Below are positions 18,751-27,602 of a stretch of 64,000 bases of DNA, in pieces. The position numbers and the translations under genes are program-made. The notes beneath the pieces are model-generated. The model had not been told where the DNA came from, did not search any database, and was given only the letters and a program-made list of their open reading frames with translations. Numbering within the stretch: the first letter of the stretch is position 1; every line of letters begins with the position of its first letter. This DNA is from Acidimicrobiales bacterium (GTDB taxonomy: Bacteria; Actinomycetota; Acidimicrobiia; Acidimicrobiales; JAVJTC01): the NCBI GenBank assembly GCA_040219085.1, contig JAVJTC010000028.1, positions 1-64,000 on the forward strand. Direction: 5' to 3'.

Positions 18751-19595
18751 TGGATCTCGGAGTCGTCTATTTCTGCACCGACCAGACGATCTCTCCCACT
18801 CGTCTCGCGACCGAGGTCGAACAGAGGGGCTTCGAGAGCCTCTTTATGACCGACCATTCTCATATTCCCACTTCGCGGGTCACTCCCTATCCCGAGGTCT
18901 ACGGAGGCGGTGAGCTCCCGGAGTTCTACAAGCGGACACTCGAGCTCTTCGTAACCCTGGCGGCAATGGCTGCCGTTACGGAGCGGATCAGGCTCGGTGC
19001 GGGCGTCGCACTCGTCGGTCAGCGCGACGCCTTGTACACCGCCAAGGCGATCGCGTCGCTCGACCACATCTCGAACGGTCGCGTGATCGCCGGGGTCGGT
19101 TTCGGCTGGAACCAGGACGAAGCGGAGCACCACGGCGTCGACTGGGGTCACCGATTCACGACGGTGAAGCAAAAGGTCCTCGCGATGAAGGCGCTGTGGC
19201 AACAAGAGGTCGCATCGGCCGACGGGGACTTCGTGCAGTTCTCTGACTCTTGGGCGTGGCCGAAGCCGATCCAGTCACCGCACCCTCCCATCTACGTGGG
19301 AGGAGCGGGACCGACGACGATGCGCCACACGATCGAGTGGGGTGACACATGGTACGTCGTTCCCTCGGCGGCCGACGTCACGCTCGAGAAGGCTATTCCC
19401 AGGCTCCGAAGGATGGCGGAGGAGCATGGACGAGACCCCGACACGGTCGGTGTGGCGGTCGCCTCAGGTCCGCCAGATCCAGCCGTGCTTGCAAAATACG
19501 AGGAGCAGGGCGTCGAAAGGGTCGCTCTGTGGCTCGATCCGGCCGACGAGGCTTCGACTCTCCGGGGCCTTGACGAGCTCGCCAAGTTGCTGTGA
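18750..19595 (+). CDS. luciferase-like (LLM class) F420-dependent oxidoreductase
   Basis: A 281-residue LLM-class TIM barrel. MDLGVVYFCTDQTISP, FESLFMTDHSHIPTSR and IRLGAGVALVGQRDALYTAKAIASLDHISNGRV are typical of the short actinobacterial F420-dependent subgroup, as is GVGFGWNQDEAEHHGVDW. It ends at normal length for that group. It is coupled to the EthD gene (TGATG overlap) and followed by a hairpin, so the two form a small unit between the binding protein and the transporter genes. Substrate unknown. Confidence 0.87.
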   Translation: MDLGVVYFCTDQTISPTRLATEVEQRGFESLFMTDHSHIPTSRVTPYPEVYGGGELPEFYKRTLELFVTLAAMAAVTERIRLGAGVALVGQRDALYTAKAIASLDHISNGRVIAGVGFGWNQDEAEHHGVDWGHRFTTVKQKVLAMKALWQQEVASADGDFVQFSDSWAWPKPIQSPHPPIYVGGAGPTTMRHTIEWGDTWYVVPSAADVTLEKAIPRLRRMAEEHGRDPDTVGVAVASGPPDPAVLAKYEEQGVERVALWLDPADEASTLRGLDELAKLL

Positions 19596-19609
19596 TGCAG
19601 GTCCGCGGG

Positions 19610-19641
19610 GGTTCGGACAACGACTCTTCGTCGTCCGAACC
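19610..19641 (+). terminator. hairpin after the EthD-LLM pair
   Basis: GGTTCGG (19610-19616) pairs with CCGAACC (19635-19641), with a second inner ACGAC/GTCGT pairing, 14 bp after the LLM stop. There is no T-run. It may separate the EthD-LLM unit from the transporter genes that begin at 19726. Confidence 0.5.
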
Positions 19642-19725
19642 TGTCGCCGGTCGCCTCCCATACGGCGCCGAGGACTGCCTTCAAACCGCGTCCGATAGCC
19701 AGCGGGGCGCGCAGGCAACAAACTG

Positions 19726-22281
19726 ATGTGCTCTGAACTGTTCGAACGGCTGGCAGATGCTGCGAATCTCGAGGACCGCCATGCGGAGAACGCTAGGCGG
19801 TCCTCGGGAGAGGATGTCCTCGAGGCTGTTTCTGTCTCCAAGCGCTACCCGGGAGTCCAGGCGCTCAGCGATGTAAGCTTGACTGTCCGACGCGGTGAGG
19901 TCCACGGGCTCGTTGGCGAGAACGGTGCAGGCAAGTCGACGCTCGTCGGGATTGCCTCTGGAGCGGTTGCCCCCGAGGAGGGGGAGATCTGGATCAACGG
20001 GGCACGGGCCCCGTTGGGTGATCCCGACTGGGCTCGGGAGCACGGCCTCGCGATCGTGTACCAAGAGCCAGCCTTGCTTCCGGACCTGACCGTCGCAGAG
20101 AACGTCCGTCTCGGGATGCCCGACGATCACCGCCCACCGGTGTCCGACCAACTTGCCTACGCCAGCCAGGTTCTTGAGAGCTGGAGCGGCATTGCACAGA
20201 TCGACCCGCGTGCCTACGTGCGGGACCTCGCTCCCCTCGAACGATTCATCGTGGAGATCGCACGCGCTGTCGCGGAGGTGCCGACCGTACTCATCCTCGA
20301 CGAGCCAACTGAGCACCTGCCTGCGGCGGGTGTCGAGGAGCTATTCCTTCTGATCGGCGAGGTATGCAATCGGGGTGGCTCGGTCGTCTACATCTCCCAC
20401 CGGATCCGGGAGGTCAAGGCGGTCGCGGATCGTGTATCCGTCCTTCGCGATGGCGAGCTCGTCACCACCGGGGAGGCGTCGGAGCTGTCGGAGTCCGACA
20501 TCGTTGACCTCATCGTCGGCCGCCGGCTCGAGGCGAGGTTCCCCTCGAAGGCATCGACCGACGACCTGGGCCCGGTCCGGCTCCGCACAGAGGGCTTGTC
20601 GGGCCAGGGATTCTCCGACATCGACCTCGAGGTCCGGGCGGGTGAGATCGTGGGTCTAGCCGGAATCGAGGGCCAAGGCCAGCGTGAGCTCCTGCGTGCT
20701 CTCGCCGGCCTGCAGCGGTCCGTGGGAACAGTCCATGTGGATGGAAAGGGCGTTCGACTCCGAACGTCGACTGCCGCCGTTCGTCACGGAATTGTTTACC
20801 TCGCGCACGACCGCCACCGGGAAGGCGTACTCCCCAATCTCGGGGTTCGGGAGAATGCTGCTGCAGGCGGTCTCTCGCAGTGGGCCACCGCCGGATTCAT
20901 GGTCCCGCGACGCGAGCGACCGGCGGTCCGGGCGCAGCTCGAAGAGGTCAAGGTCAAGACACCGTCGCTCGAGACAGCGATCGACGATCTGTCAGGCGGA
21001 AACCAACAGAAGGTGATGTTCAGTCGCGCGCTGCTGAACGGCAGTGCAGTTTTCCTCGCCGACGAACCCACCCAGGGCGTAGACGTTGGTGCCAGAGCGG
21101 ACCTCTACGAGATGTTGCGGACGGCGGCTGCCGAGGGTATGGCCGTAATCGTGGTCTCCGCCGACTCGGCCGAACTCGAAGGGCTTTGCGACCGCGTGCT
21201 CGTAGTGTCCCGTGGCCAGATCGCCGGCCAGCTGACCGGCGACGACGTCGTGGAGCGCTCGATCACCGAGGCTGCGCTCACGGCAACAACAGTCCGCAAG
21301 GACCGGGAACTGGCGGGGGCATTCCGTCAGCACTGGTTCATGCGACTGTTGCGAAGCGACTTCGCTCCGTCGTTCGCGCTCATACCCGCTCTCATCGTAC
21401 TCGGGATCATCGCCACGAACGACAGCGAGTTCTACCTCACGCAGCAGAACTTCTCTCTTACGCTACCCCTCGCGGCGACCCTGGCGCTGTTTGCGATGGG
21501 CCAACAGCTTGTCATGATGACCGGGGCTATCGATCTCTCGATCGGGCCGCTCGCCGGCCTGCAGGTTGTCATCGCGTCGTTCATGCTTGATTCGGGCGTG
21601 TCGACGGCCGGATGGGTCGGCGCGATCCTTGTCTTGCTCGGTGTCGCCGTACTGGTCGCGTCGGTTAACTGGTTGCTGACGGACCTCGTGCGGATCAACC
21701 CGCTTATCGCCACCTTGGTCACCTTCGGGGCCCTCCAGGGCGTTTCCCTGCTCCTGCGGCCGACACCGGGTGGGAGCATCACTGACGGACTCACCGACGC
21801 GATGAAGTCCGAGGTCTGGTTCATCCCGGCGGCGCTGATCGCAGCGGTGGTGCTCGCGATCGGTTTGGAACTCGCCCTCTACCGCACGATGTGGGGAATG
21901 CACGTTCGCGGCGCAGGATCGGATCGAATCGTGGCCGCAAAGGTTGGAATCTCGCCGTCCGCCATGTTGTTCCTCACGTTCCTTGGCGCAGCCCTATTCG
22001 CGACACTCGCTTCGTTCATGTTGATGGCACAGGTACGAGGCGGGAATGCCTCAGTCGGGAATGGTTTCACGCTGTCAAGCGTTGGGGCCGTGGTGCTCGG
22101 CGGGGCCAGCATCCACGGCGGACGGGGGTCCCTCCTCGGAGCGCTGATGGGGGCGCTGCTCATCACCCAGATCAACACCGTCGTGCAGTTCCTCGGCTGG
22201 GGTCGCGAGTGGCAGCTGTACCTCCTCGGAGGTCTCACCATCGCCGCCGCCGCCTCCTACTCGCTCCTAAGGAGTCGTTGA
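19726..22281 (+). CDS. ABC transporter, two ATPase domains fused to a CUT2-type permease
   Basis: An 851-residue protein combining what are normally two subunits. NBD1 (about residues 30-265) has Walker A in GENGAGKST and Walker B in LILDEPTEHL, but its signature loop reads LAPLERFIVEIARAV instead of LSxGxxQ. NBD2 (about 280-520) has the degenerate Walker A usual in this family (GLAGIEGQGQRE) and intact LSGGNQQKV and DEPTQGVD motifs. From about 545 on is an RbsC-like permease with several membrane helices and MTGAIDLSIGPLAGLQ. It should work with the separate permease at 22284 and one or both binding lipoproteins. The ATG at 19726 leaves about 28 residues before NBD1; the true start could be slightly later. 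Confidence 0.88.
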   Translation: MCSELFERLADAANLEDRHAENARRSSGEDVLEAVSVSKRYPGVQALSDVSLTVRRGEVHGLVGENGAGKSTLVGIASGAVAPEEGEIWINGARAPLGDPDWAREHGLAIVYQEPALLPDLTVAENVRLGMPDDHRPPVSDQLAYASQVLESWSGIAQIDPRAYVRDLAPLERFIVEIARAVAEVPTVLILDEPTEHLPAAGVEELFLLIGEVCNRGGSVVYISHRIREVKAVADRVSVLRDGELVTTGEASELSESDIVDLIVGRRLEARFPSKASTDDLGPVRLRTEGLSGQGFSDIDLEVRAGEIVGLAGIEGQGQRELLRALAGLQRSVGTVHVDGKGVRLRTSTAAVRHGIVYLAHDRHREGVLPNLGVRENAAAGGLSQWATAGFMVPRRERPAVRAQLEEVKVKTPSLETAIDDLSGGNQQKVMFSRALLNGSAVFLADEPTQGVDVGARADLYEMLRTAAAEGMAVIVVSADSAELEGLCDRVLVVSRGQIAGQLTGDDVVERSITEAALTATTVRKDRELAGAFRQHWFMRLLRSDFAPSFALIPALIVLGIIATNDSEFYLTQQNFSLTLPLAATLALFAMGQQLVMMTGAIDLSIGPLAGLQVVIASFMLDSGVSTAGWVGAILVLLGVAVLVASVNWLLTDLVRINPLIATLVTFGALQGVSLLLRPTPGGSITDGLTDAMKSEVWFIPAALIAAVVLAIGLELALYRTMWGMHVRGAGSDRIVAAKVGISPSAMLFLTFLGAALFATLASFMLMAQVRGGNASVGNGFTLSSVGAVVLGGASIHGGRGSLLGALMGALLITQINTVVQFLGWGREWQLYLLGGLTIAAAASYSLLRSR

Positions 22282-22283
22282 CG

Positions 22284-23324
22284 GTGTTGGCGACACAACG
22301 CCTGCAGCGCGTACGGCTGGTCGCTACGCCGATCGTCTTGTCGACGATCGGGCTGTTCATCCTGAGCTGGATCATTGAGCCGAAGAGCGTCCAGGGCACT
22401 GCCATCGATTCGATGCTGCCGTTCGCCGGGATTCTCGCCATCGCCGCAGTCGGGCAGACGCTCGTCGTCATGACGCGAGGCATCGACCTATCGGTCGCGG
22501 GGCAGATGACAATGGCCGCCCTCATCGTAAGCAAGTACTCGTCAGACCATGGCGGCAACCTCGTCGCGGCAATGCTGATCGTGATCGTCGTCGCCATCGT
22601 GATCGGGTTCGCGAATGGTGTCGCCGTGGCGATCCTGCGGGTAAGCCCACTGGTCGCAACGTTCGCAATGAACACCATTCTCGCAGGTGTTGCCCTGAGC
22701 TACACGGGAGGGACGCCGGAACGCGCACCGGATGGTCTGGCCGACTTCGCCCTCAGGAAGACGTTCGGTGTGTCCAACTCGGCCCTTCTCGCGCTTCTCA
22801 TCGTCCTCGTAGCCGGCATCCTCGGCGTGCAGACGGTCTGGGGTCGGCAGCTACAAGCCGTAGGTGCCAGCGAGCGCGCGTCGATTGCGTCGGGCATACC
22901 GGCGACCTGGATCAAGATCACCAGCTACATGGCGGCATCCCTGTGCTTCGCAGGTGCCGGCATCGTGCTCGCCGGATTCATCGCATCGCCGACCGTGACC
23001 TCGGGAAACCGCTATCTCCTGCCGTCGATTGCCGCTGTGGTCATCGGCGGCACGTCGTTCGCGGGCGGAAAGGGACGCGTGATCGGCACCGCGGTGGGTG
23101 CCGTGTTCCTCAGCCAGCTATCGCAGCTCGTGTTGTCGGTGGGGCTCCCCACCTCGTCACAGCTCCTTATCGAGGCCGGGGTTCTCGCCGTTGCGATTGG
23201 CGCACAGACGATCGGATCACGAGAACGGAAGGAACAGTTGCGCCGTGGGTTCGAAAGAGCGGTCGATGTCGCCCGCGGCAACAGATCTGTCAGAACAGCG
23301 GACGAAAGGATTTCGCCATCATGA
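22284..23324 (+). CDS. CUT2-type ABC transporter permease
   Basis: A 346-residue membrane protein of the RbsC-like family with about eight to ten hydrophobic stretches. The conserved VVMTRGIDLSVAGQM segment and the loop VVIGGTSFAGGKGRVIGTAVGA define the family. It is a distant homologue of the permease half of the preceding fused protein, so the pore is probably a heterodimer. AAGGAG at 22269-22274 lies 9 bp before the GTG at 22284, which makes that the best start; TTG at 22278 overlapping the upstream stop is the alternative. The stop overlaps the cupin start by 4 bp. Confidence 0.88.
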   Translation: MLATQRLQRVRLVATPIVLSTIGLFILSWIIEPKSVQGTAIDSMLPFAGILAIAAVGQTLVVMTRGIDLSVAGQMTMAALIVSKYSSDHGGNLVAAMLIVIVVAIVIGFANGVAVAILRVSPLVATFAMNTILAGVALSYTGGTPERAPDGLADFALRKTFGVSNSALLALLIVLVAGILGVQTVWGRQLQAVGASERASIASGIPATWIKITSYMAASLCFAGAGIVLAGFIASPTVTSGNRYLLPSIAAVVIGGTSFAGGKGRVIGTAVGAVFLSQLSQLVLSVGLPTSSQLLIEAGVLAVAIGAQTIGSRERKEQLRRGFERAVDVARGNRSVRTADERISPS

Positions 23325-23725
23325 CTGCGCACACCCCTGGCCTCGAGGACTACGAGGCCTCCATCGGAGAGCTCGCGGGCCGGTATGTCGATGTCGACGA
23401 CCTCGCCTGGCAACCGACGCCCGTCAAGGGCGTCGATATGAAGGTCCTGCTCCGCGACCCCGACACCGGCCTCCTGACAGCGCTGTTCCGTTGGGAACCA
23501 GACACGAAGCTCGATCTTCACGAGCACATCGAGATCGAGCAGTCCTTCGTCTTGTCCGGCTCGCTCACCGACGAGGAAGGCACCGTCACTGCCGGCAACT
23601 TCGTGTGGCGCCCCAAGGGGAACCGGCATTCTCCCTGGACCGACGACGGAGTCCTGCTCATCGCCTTCTTCTTGAAGCCCAATCGCTTTCTCGAAGGAGC
23701 CGCCGCTGGTCAGGAGCTGGCCTGA
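23321..23725 (+). CDS. cupin-domain protein (ChrR-like)
   Basis: A 134-residue single cupin. WEPDTKLDLHEHIEIEQSFVLSGSL is the first cupin motif with its His, His and Glu metal ligands, and GNFVWRPKGNRHSPWTDDGV holds the second motif with the last His. Such small cupins act as isomerases, dioxygenase-like enzymes or metabolite sensors. It starts with ATG overlapping the permease stop by 4 bp and is followed by the acyl-CoA dehydrogenase after 23 bp, so it is part of the transport/catabolic operon. The reaction is not known. Confidence 0.83.
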   Translation: MTAHTPGLEDYEASIGELAGRYVDVDDLAWQPTPVKGVDMKVLLRDPDTGLLTALFRWEPDTKLDLHEHIEIEQSFVLSGSLTDEEGTVTAGNFVWRPKGNRHSPWTDDGVLLIAFFLKPNRFLEGAAAGQELA

Positions 23726-23748
23726 GCGATGCCGCTCAGAGCCTCGCT

Positions 23749-24885
23749 GTGACAGACATCGACCTCCTGCGTTCGACGGTCAGTGGGCTCACTGCGTCGT
23801 ATGGACCCGCGTACTTCGCGCGGAAGACGGCGGCGGGTGAGTCCGCACAGGAGCTCTGGGATGACCTCGCCCAGTCCGGGTTCGTGGGGGTCAACGTTCC
23901 CGTCGAGTTCGGCGGCGGGGGTATGGGGCTCACCGAGCTCGCGATCGTGGCCGAGGAGACAGCAGCCGCCGGCTGTCCGCTGATGATGCTGGTCGTGTCG
24001 CCCGGTCTGTGCGTCCCGCTGATCACGACCCTGGGAACGGAGGCCCAGAAGCAGCGATGGCTCCCTTCGTTGGCCGAGGGAGCGAAAATGGCCTTCGCTG
24101 TGACCGAAGCGGATGCAGGCTCGAACACCCACAACGTCAAGCTGCGTGCCGAGCGACGCGGGAGCACGTGGGTTCTGTCGGGGTCGAAGACGTACATCTC
24201 AGGCGTCGACGAGGCCGCGAACCTCATGGTCGTGGCCCGTACGGGCACACACGAGAGGTCAGGACGCGCGCGCCTCTCTATGTTCATCGTCCCCTCCGGC
24301 TCTCCAGGGATCGAGCTCCAGCCGATTCCGACCGCAGTCCGGGCGGCCGAGCGGCAATTCTCGGTCTTTCTCGACGAGGTCGAGGTGGCCGATGACCACC
24401 TCCTCGGCGACGAGGGGGACGGGCTCCGCCAGTTGTTCGGAGGACTCAATCCGGAACGGGTCATGTCTGGCGCCGTCTGTATCGGTCTGAGCCGCTTCTG
24501 CCTCACCAAGGCGGTCGACTATGCCCGGGACCGCCATGTCTGGGACGTCCCCATCGGAGCACATCAGGCGGTGGCTCACCCCCTTGCCGAGGCGAAGATC
24601 GAGTGTGACGTCGCAAAGATCGCGCTGTACGAGGCGGCACGGGCCCATGACACCGGTCGTGACGTGGGGGAGCTCGCGAACATGGCCAAGTACGTGTGCG
24701 CGAAGTCGGCTCGGTCGGCGTTCGACTCGGCTGTACAGACCCACGGCGGCAACGGACTGGCGATCGAGTACGGCCTCGCAGATCTCTGGGGGCTAGTGCG
24801 TCTCTACGAAATTGCTCCCGTCAGTCGCGAAATGATCCTGAACCACATAGCCCAACACACGTTGGGCCTCCCGAAGTCCTATTGA
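23749..24885 (+). CDS. acyl-CoA dehydrogenase
   Basis: A 378-residue flavoprotein of the acyl-CoA dehydrogenase family. PVEFGGGGMGLTELAIVAEE is in the helical N-domain; MAFAVTEADAGSNTHNVKLRA and WVLSGSKTYISG form the FAD/substrate beta-domain; ERVMSGAVCIGLSRFCLTKAVDYA begins the C-terminal helical domain, and QTHGGNGLAIEYGLADLW is the usual closing motif. It would introduce the alpha,beta double bond into an acyl-CoA made by the ligase encoded at 33030. The start is a GTG at 23749; no ATG is available and the frame upstream runs in another gene. Confidence 0.9.
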   Translation: MTDIDLLRSTVSGLTASYGPAYFARKTAAGESAQELWDDLAQSGFVGVNVPVEFGGGGMGLTELAIVAEETAAAGCPLMMLVVSPGLCVPLITTLGTEAQKQRWLPSLAEGAKMAFAVTEADAGSNTHNVKLRAERRGSTWVLSGSKTYISGVDEAANLMVVARTGTHERSGRARLSMFIVPSGSPGIELQPIPTAVRAAERQFSVFLDEVEVADDHLLGDEGDGLRQLFGGLNPERVMSGAVCIGLSRFCLTKAVDYARDRHVWDVPIGAHQAVAHPLAEAKIECDVAKIALYEAARAHDTGRDVGELANMAKYVCAKSARSAFDSAVQTHGGNGLAIEYGLADLWGLVRLYEIAPVSREMILNHIAQHTLGLPKSY

Positions 24886-24934
24886 CAGGTCACGTGGGCA
24901 TCAGTGACAGATCGACAACAGAAAGGAACGAATC

Positions 24935-26047
24935 GTGAAATCACTTGCAGCGGTGATGTGGGCCCCCTCTGGAAACTTCGAGATCACCGAAGTCGAGGTG
25001 GACGATCCGAAGGCGAATGAGGTACTCGTCCGCTACGAGTACGCGGGGTTGTGTCATTCCGACGAGCACCTCCGTCACGGCGACCTGACCATCGATCCGC
25101 CGATGGTCGGTGGGCATGAGGGAAGTGGCGTGATCGAAGCCGTCGGACCGGGGGTAACTGCGGTCGAGCCTGGAGATCACATTGTCACGTCCTGGATGCC
25201 GACGTGTGGCGGGGTGTGCCGCTTTTGCATGATGGGCAAGAGCAACCTCTGTGACAACGGCCAGTTCCTGATGGCTGGCACGATGCTCGACGGGACCCAG
25301 CGCGTCCACGCCCGTGGAATGGGAATGGGGGGTGTAGACCTGCTCGGGACCTTCTCCCAGTGGAACGTGATTCCCGAGTCGGCATGTGTGAAGGTGGACA
25401 AAGGCCTGCCGCTTGACATTCTCGCGATCACCGCTTGTGGTGTACCCACTGGTTGGGGCTCCGCCGTCTATGCCGCCGACACCCGGCCCGGTGACGTGGT
25501 CGTGATCTACGGTGTAGGCGGAATCGGGGTGAACGCCGTGCAGGGTGCGCGCCACGCCGGCGCAGAGATCATCGTCGCCGTCGACCCCGTCGAGTTCAAG
25601 AGAGAGACAGCGGCCCAGCTCGGTGCGACCCATACCTTTGCTTCCGCAGAGGAGGCCTACGAGTTCGTCTGGCCGGAGACCCACGGCCAAGGCGCGGACA
25701 GCGCGATCGTGACCGTCGGAATCGTCGAACCTGGCGTCGTTTCCGAAGCCTTTCGCGTGATCCGCAAGGCCGGCACCGTCGTCGTGACGGCCCTTGCGAA
25801 TCCCGAGACGAGGCTCGAGATCCCGAGCCTCGAGCTCACACTGTACGAGAAGCGCCTAGTCGGCTCGCTCTTCGGGTCCGGAAACCCACACCAGGACATC
25901 CGAACTGTCATCCGTCTCTGGCAGAGCGGAAACCTCAAGCTCGAGGAGCTCATCACGAACCGCTACCCCCTGGAGGACGTGAACAAGGGATATGACGATC
26001 TCCTGGCCGGCATCAACATCAGAGGGATCCTCGACATCGCCCATTGA
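24935..26047 (+). CDS. NDMA-dependent (nicotinoprotein-type) zinc alcohol dehydrogenase
   Basis: A 370-residue zinc MDR alcohol dehydrogenase. GLCHSDEHLRHGDL with GGHEGSGVIEAVGPG supplies the catalytic zinc ligands, CGGVCRFCMMGKSNLC is the four-cysteine structural-zinc lobe, and VVIYGVGGIGVNAVQGARHAGA is the dinucleotide site. The pattern matches the actinobacterial group that holds NAD tightly and passes electrons to N,N-dimethyl-4-nitrosoaniline in assays, and is thought to use mycofactocin in the cell. The MftD-like enzyme at 30262 fits this. It has a GTG start and an AGAAAGGAAC site. A primary alcohol substrate and an aldehyde product for the dehydrogenase at 39788 are inference. Confidence 0.87.
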   Translation: MKSLAAVMWAPSGNFEITEVEVDDPKANEVLVRYEYAGLCHSDEHLRHGDLTIDPPMVGGHEGSGVIEAVGPGVTAVEPGDHIVTSWMPTCGGVCRFCMMGKSNLCDNGQFLMAGTMLDGTQRVHARGMGMGGVDLLGTFSQWNVIPESACVKVDKGLPLDILAITACGVPTGWGSAVYAADTRPGDVVVIYGVGGIGVNAVQGARHAGAEIIVAVDPVEFKRETAAQLGATHTFASAEEAYEFVWPETHGQGADSAIVTVGIVEPGVVSEAFRVIRKAGTVVVTALANPETRLEIPSLELTLYEKRLVGSLFGSGNPHQDIRTVIRLWQSGNLKLEELITNRYPLEDVNKGYDDLLAGINIRGILDIAH

Positions 26048-26160
26048 GGCCTTTCTCGCCGGCCATTGCGTCAGTGCGGGGCGCATGGATCGTTGGCCGG
26101 TATCTTCCCCGGAGTCAACCAGCGCCCCGCGTCCGATCACCGAACAAAGGAACGAACCAC

Positions 26161-26811
26161 GTGCGAACCGGTGACTATGCGGAGCTTCCAACCGCCGACG
26201 CCATCCGCGAGGCGGCAGCCGATCTGTTCCTGGAGCACGGGTACGCAGCGACGACTCTCCGCGAGATCGCCGATCGCGTGGGTCTGAAGGTGGGATCTCT
26301 CTACAACCACATCGATAGTAAGGAGCAGTTGCTGGGAGAGATCCTGCGCACGGTCATGACCAGCCTCCATGGCGAGATCGACGCTGCTCTCTCGCATGTC
26401 GATGACGACGCCGTTGAGAGGTTCCACCGCGTCTTCGAAGCCCATATCCGATTCCACGCCGAGCACGCGCGAAAGGTGTTCATCGGGAACTCGGAGATGC
26501 GGTCGCTGTCGGATCAGGATTCCCGCAAGGTTCGCCGTAGCCGTCGGGAATACGAAGCGAAGATCCGTGGCCTCATCGATGACATCGCGTCGCAGACAGA
26601 GGCCGTCGTGATCGATCCTCAGTTCCAAACCTACGTAATCCTAGCCATGGCTCCTCACCTGGCGTCGTGGTACGACCCGGCGGGCCCACGATCACTCGAT
26701 GAGATCGTGAACATCTACAGAGCGCTCGCTGTGAGGCAACTCGGCCTGAGTGACGATCGCCTCGAGCCCCTGATGAAGCCGATCGAGGTCAACGGCGAGC
26801 TATCGGAATGA
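26161..26811 (+). CDS. TetR-family transcriptional regulator
   Basis: A 216-residue regulator. The N-terminal helix-turn-helix (about residues 8-55) reads IREAAADLFLEHGYAATTL, REIADRVGLKVGSLYNHI, then DSKEQLLGEIL, close to KstR2-like and other catabolic TetR proteins that sense CoA esters. The C-terminal part is all-helical and would bind the effector. GTG at 26161 has AAAGGA 9 bp upstream. It is the only TetR gene in the island and the best candidate to bind the ACGARCGYTCGT palindrome found before the lipoprotein, CitE/ligase, MaoC and FAA-hydrolase genes. No clear copy lies in front of its own gene. Confidence 0.9.
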   Translation: MRTGDYAELPTADAIREAAADLFLEHGYAATTLREIADRVGLKVGSLYNHIDSKEQLLGEILRTVMTSLHGEIDAALSHVDDDAVERFHRVFEAHIRFHAEHARKVFIGNSEMRSLSDQDSRKVRRSRREYEAKIRGLIDDIASQTEAVVIDPQFQTYVILAMAPHLASWYDPAGPRSLDEIVNIYRALAVRQLGLSDDRLEPLMKPIEVNGELSE

Positions 26812-26891
26812 TAGACACCGAGTGAAGACGAGGAGCGGGGCTGCTGCGTCCCGAGAAGAGACCGCGCCATCGGCTCGATGCATGACCACTC

Positions 26892-27398
26892 CTAGGGGCG
26901 CAGGGGTTGGCGGACCCAGCCCTCCGTCCAGTCCGACACGTGGTGGGTCTTGCCCATGAGTTCCTCGAACAGCCAGGTTCCGTCCTGGCGGAGGAACTTG
27001 TCCGTGTACTGGATCGTGATCAGAACGGCATCAAACTCGGAGGGATCGTCGGTGCGGGCGATAGTGGCCAAGCACAGGAGATAGAAGGTGCCCGTCGCCG
27101 AGTCCCCGTCAGGATTGATCGTGATGCTGGGCGCAATCATGTAGTGCAACGCCCAGGGGATTGGGCCCGACAGAGCGCGGAAGTGCTCGCGGATCTCTTC
27201 ACGTCCTTCGTTGTTTCCGCCGACGCCATCGACGATCCACCGGCCGTCCTCAGTGAAGAGTGAAGCAATCCCGTCTGGGTCGTAGTTGTCATCGCAGTAG
27301 GCAGCGTACTGGTACTTGAGCTCTTGGATTTCTCGGACGGACTCCAGTTCGCCAAGGCGTCGTTCAAGCTCGGCGATCCTGTCCTCGGTCGTGCTCAT
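26892..27398 (-). CDS. SnoaL-like / NTF2-fold protein
   Basis: A 168-residue protein beginning with a short coiled-coil (RIAELERRLGELESVREIQELKYQYAAYC), followed by the SnoaL-like cone fold: PDGIASLFTEDGRWIVDG, REHFRALS and a closing sheet around FLRQDGTWLFEELMGKTHHVSDW. Family members include ketosteroid-isomerase-like and hydratase-like enzymes of catabolic clusters. It is divergent from the second lipoprotein gene and shares its control region with two palindrome copies (27425-27436 and 27486-27497). The ATG has an AGGAGAGAGGGG site upstream. Confidence 0.82.
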   Translation of the reverse strand: MSTTEDRIAELERRLGELESVREIQELKYQYAAYCDDNYDPDGIASLFTEDGRWIVDGVGGNNEGREEIREHFRALSGPIPWALHYMIAPSITINPDGDSATGTFYLLCLATIARTDDPSEFDAVLITIQYTDKFLRQDGTWLFEELMGKTHHVSDWTEGWVRQPLRP

Positions 27399-27424
27399 GG
27401 CAGCGGTCCCCTCTCTCCTGAAAC

Positions 27425-27436
27425 ACGGGCGTTCGT
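27425..27436 (-). promoter_or_regulatory. operator copy C of the island palindrome
   Basis: Read on the minus strand it is ACGA-ACGC-CCGT, one mismatch from the consensus. It lies 26 bp upstream of the SnoaL-like start, just downstream of a CATAAT that could be that gene's -10 box, a typical repressor position. Confidence 0.5.
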
Positions 27437-27480
27437 ACGATTATGACGAACCACTCCTTCGTCGAAGCCAACCGTACCAC

Positions 27481-27510
27481 TTGACGCGAACGTGCGCTAG
27501 TTTGTATCGT
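27481..27510 (+). promoter_or_regulatory. promoter of second lipoprotein gene with operator copy D in the spacer
   Basis: TTGACG (27481-27486), 18 bp and TATCGT (27505-27510), with GCGAACGTGCGC (27486-27497) at the start of the spacer. Box spacing and operator position are the same as at 17028-17057 before the paralogous gene. Confidence 0.6.
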
Positions 27511-27602
27511 GACTATCACGACATCCGCCGTTCGGAGATATGCGGCCAGCGTGCCATCCGTGCTGTGCCGAGAAGCGCTGCGGACAACAGAGGGGAACAC
27601 TC

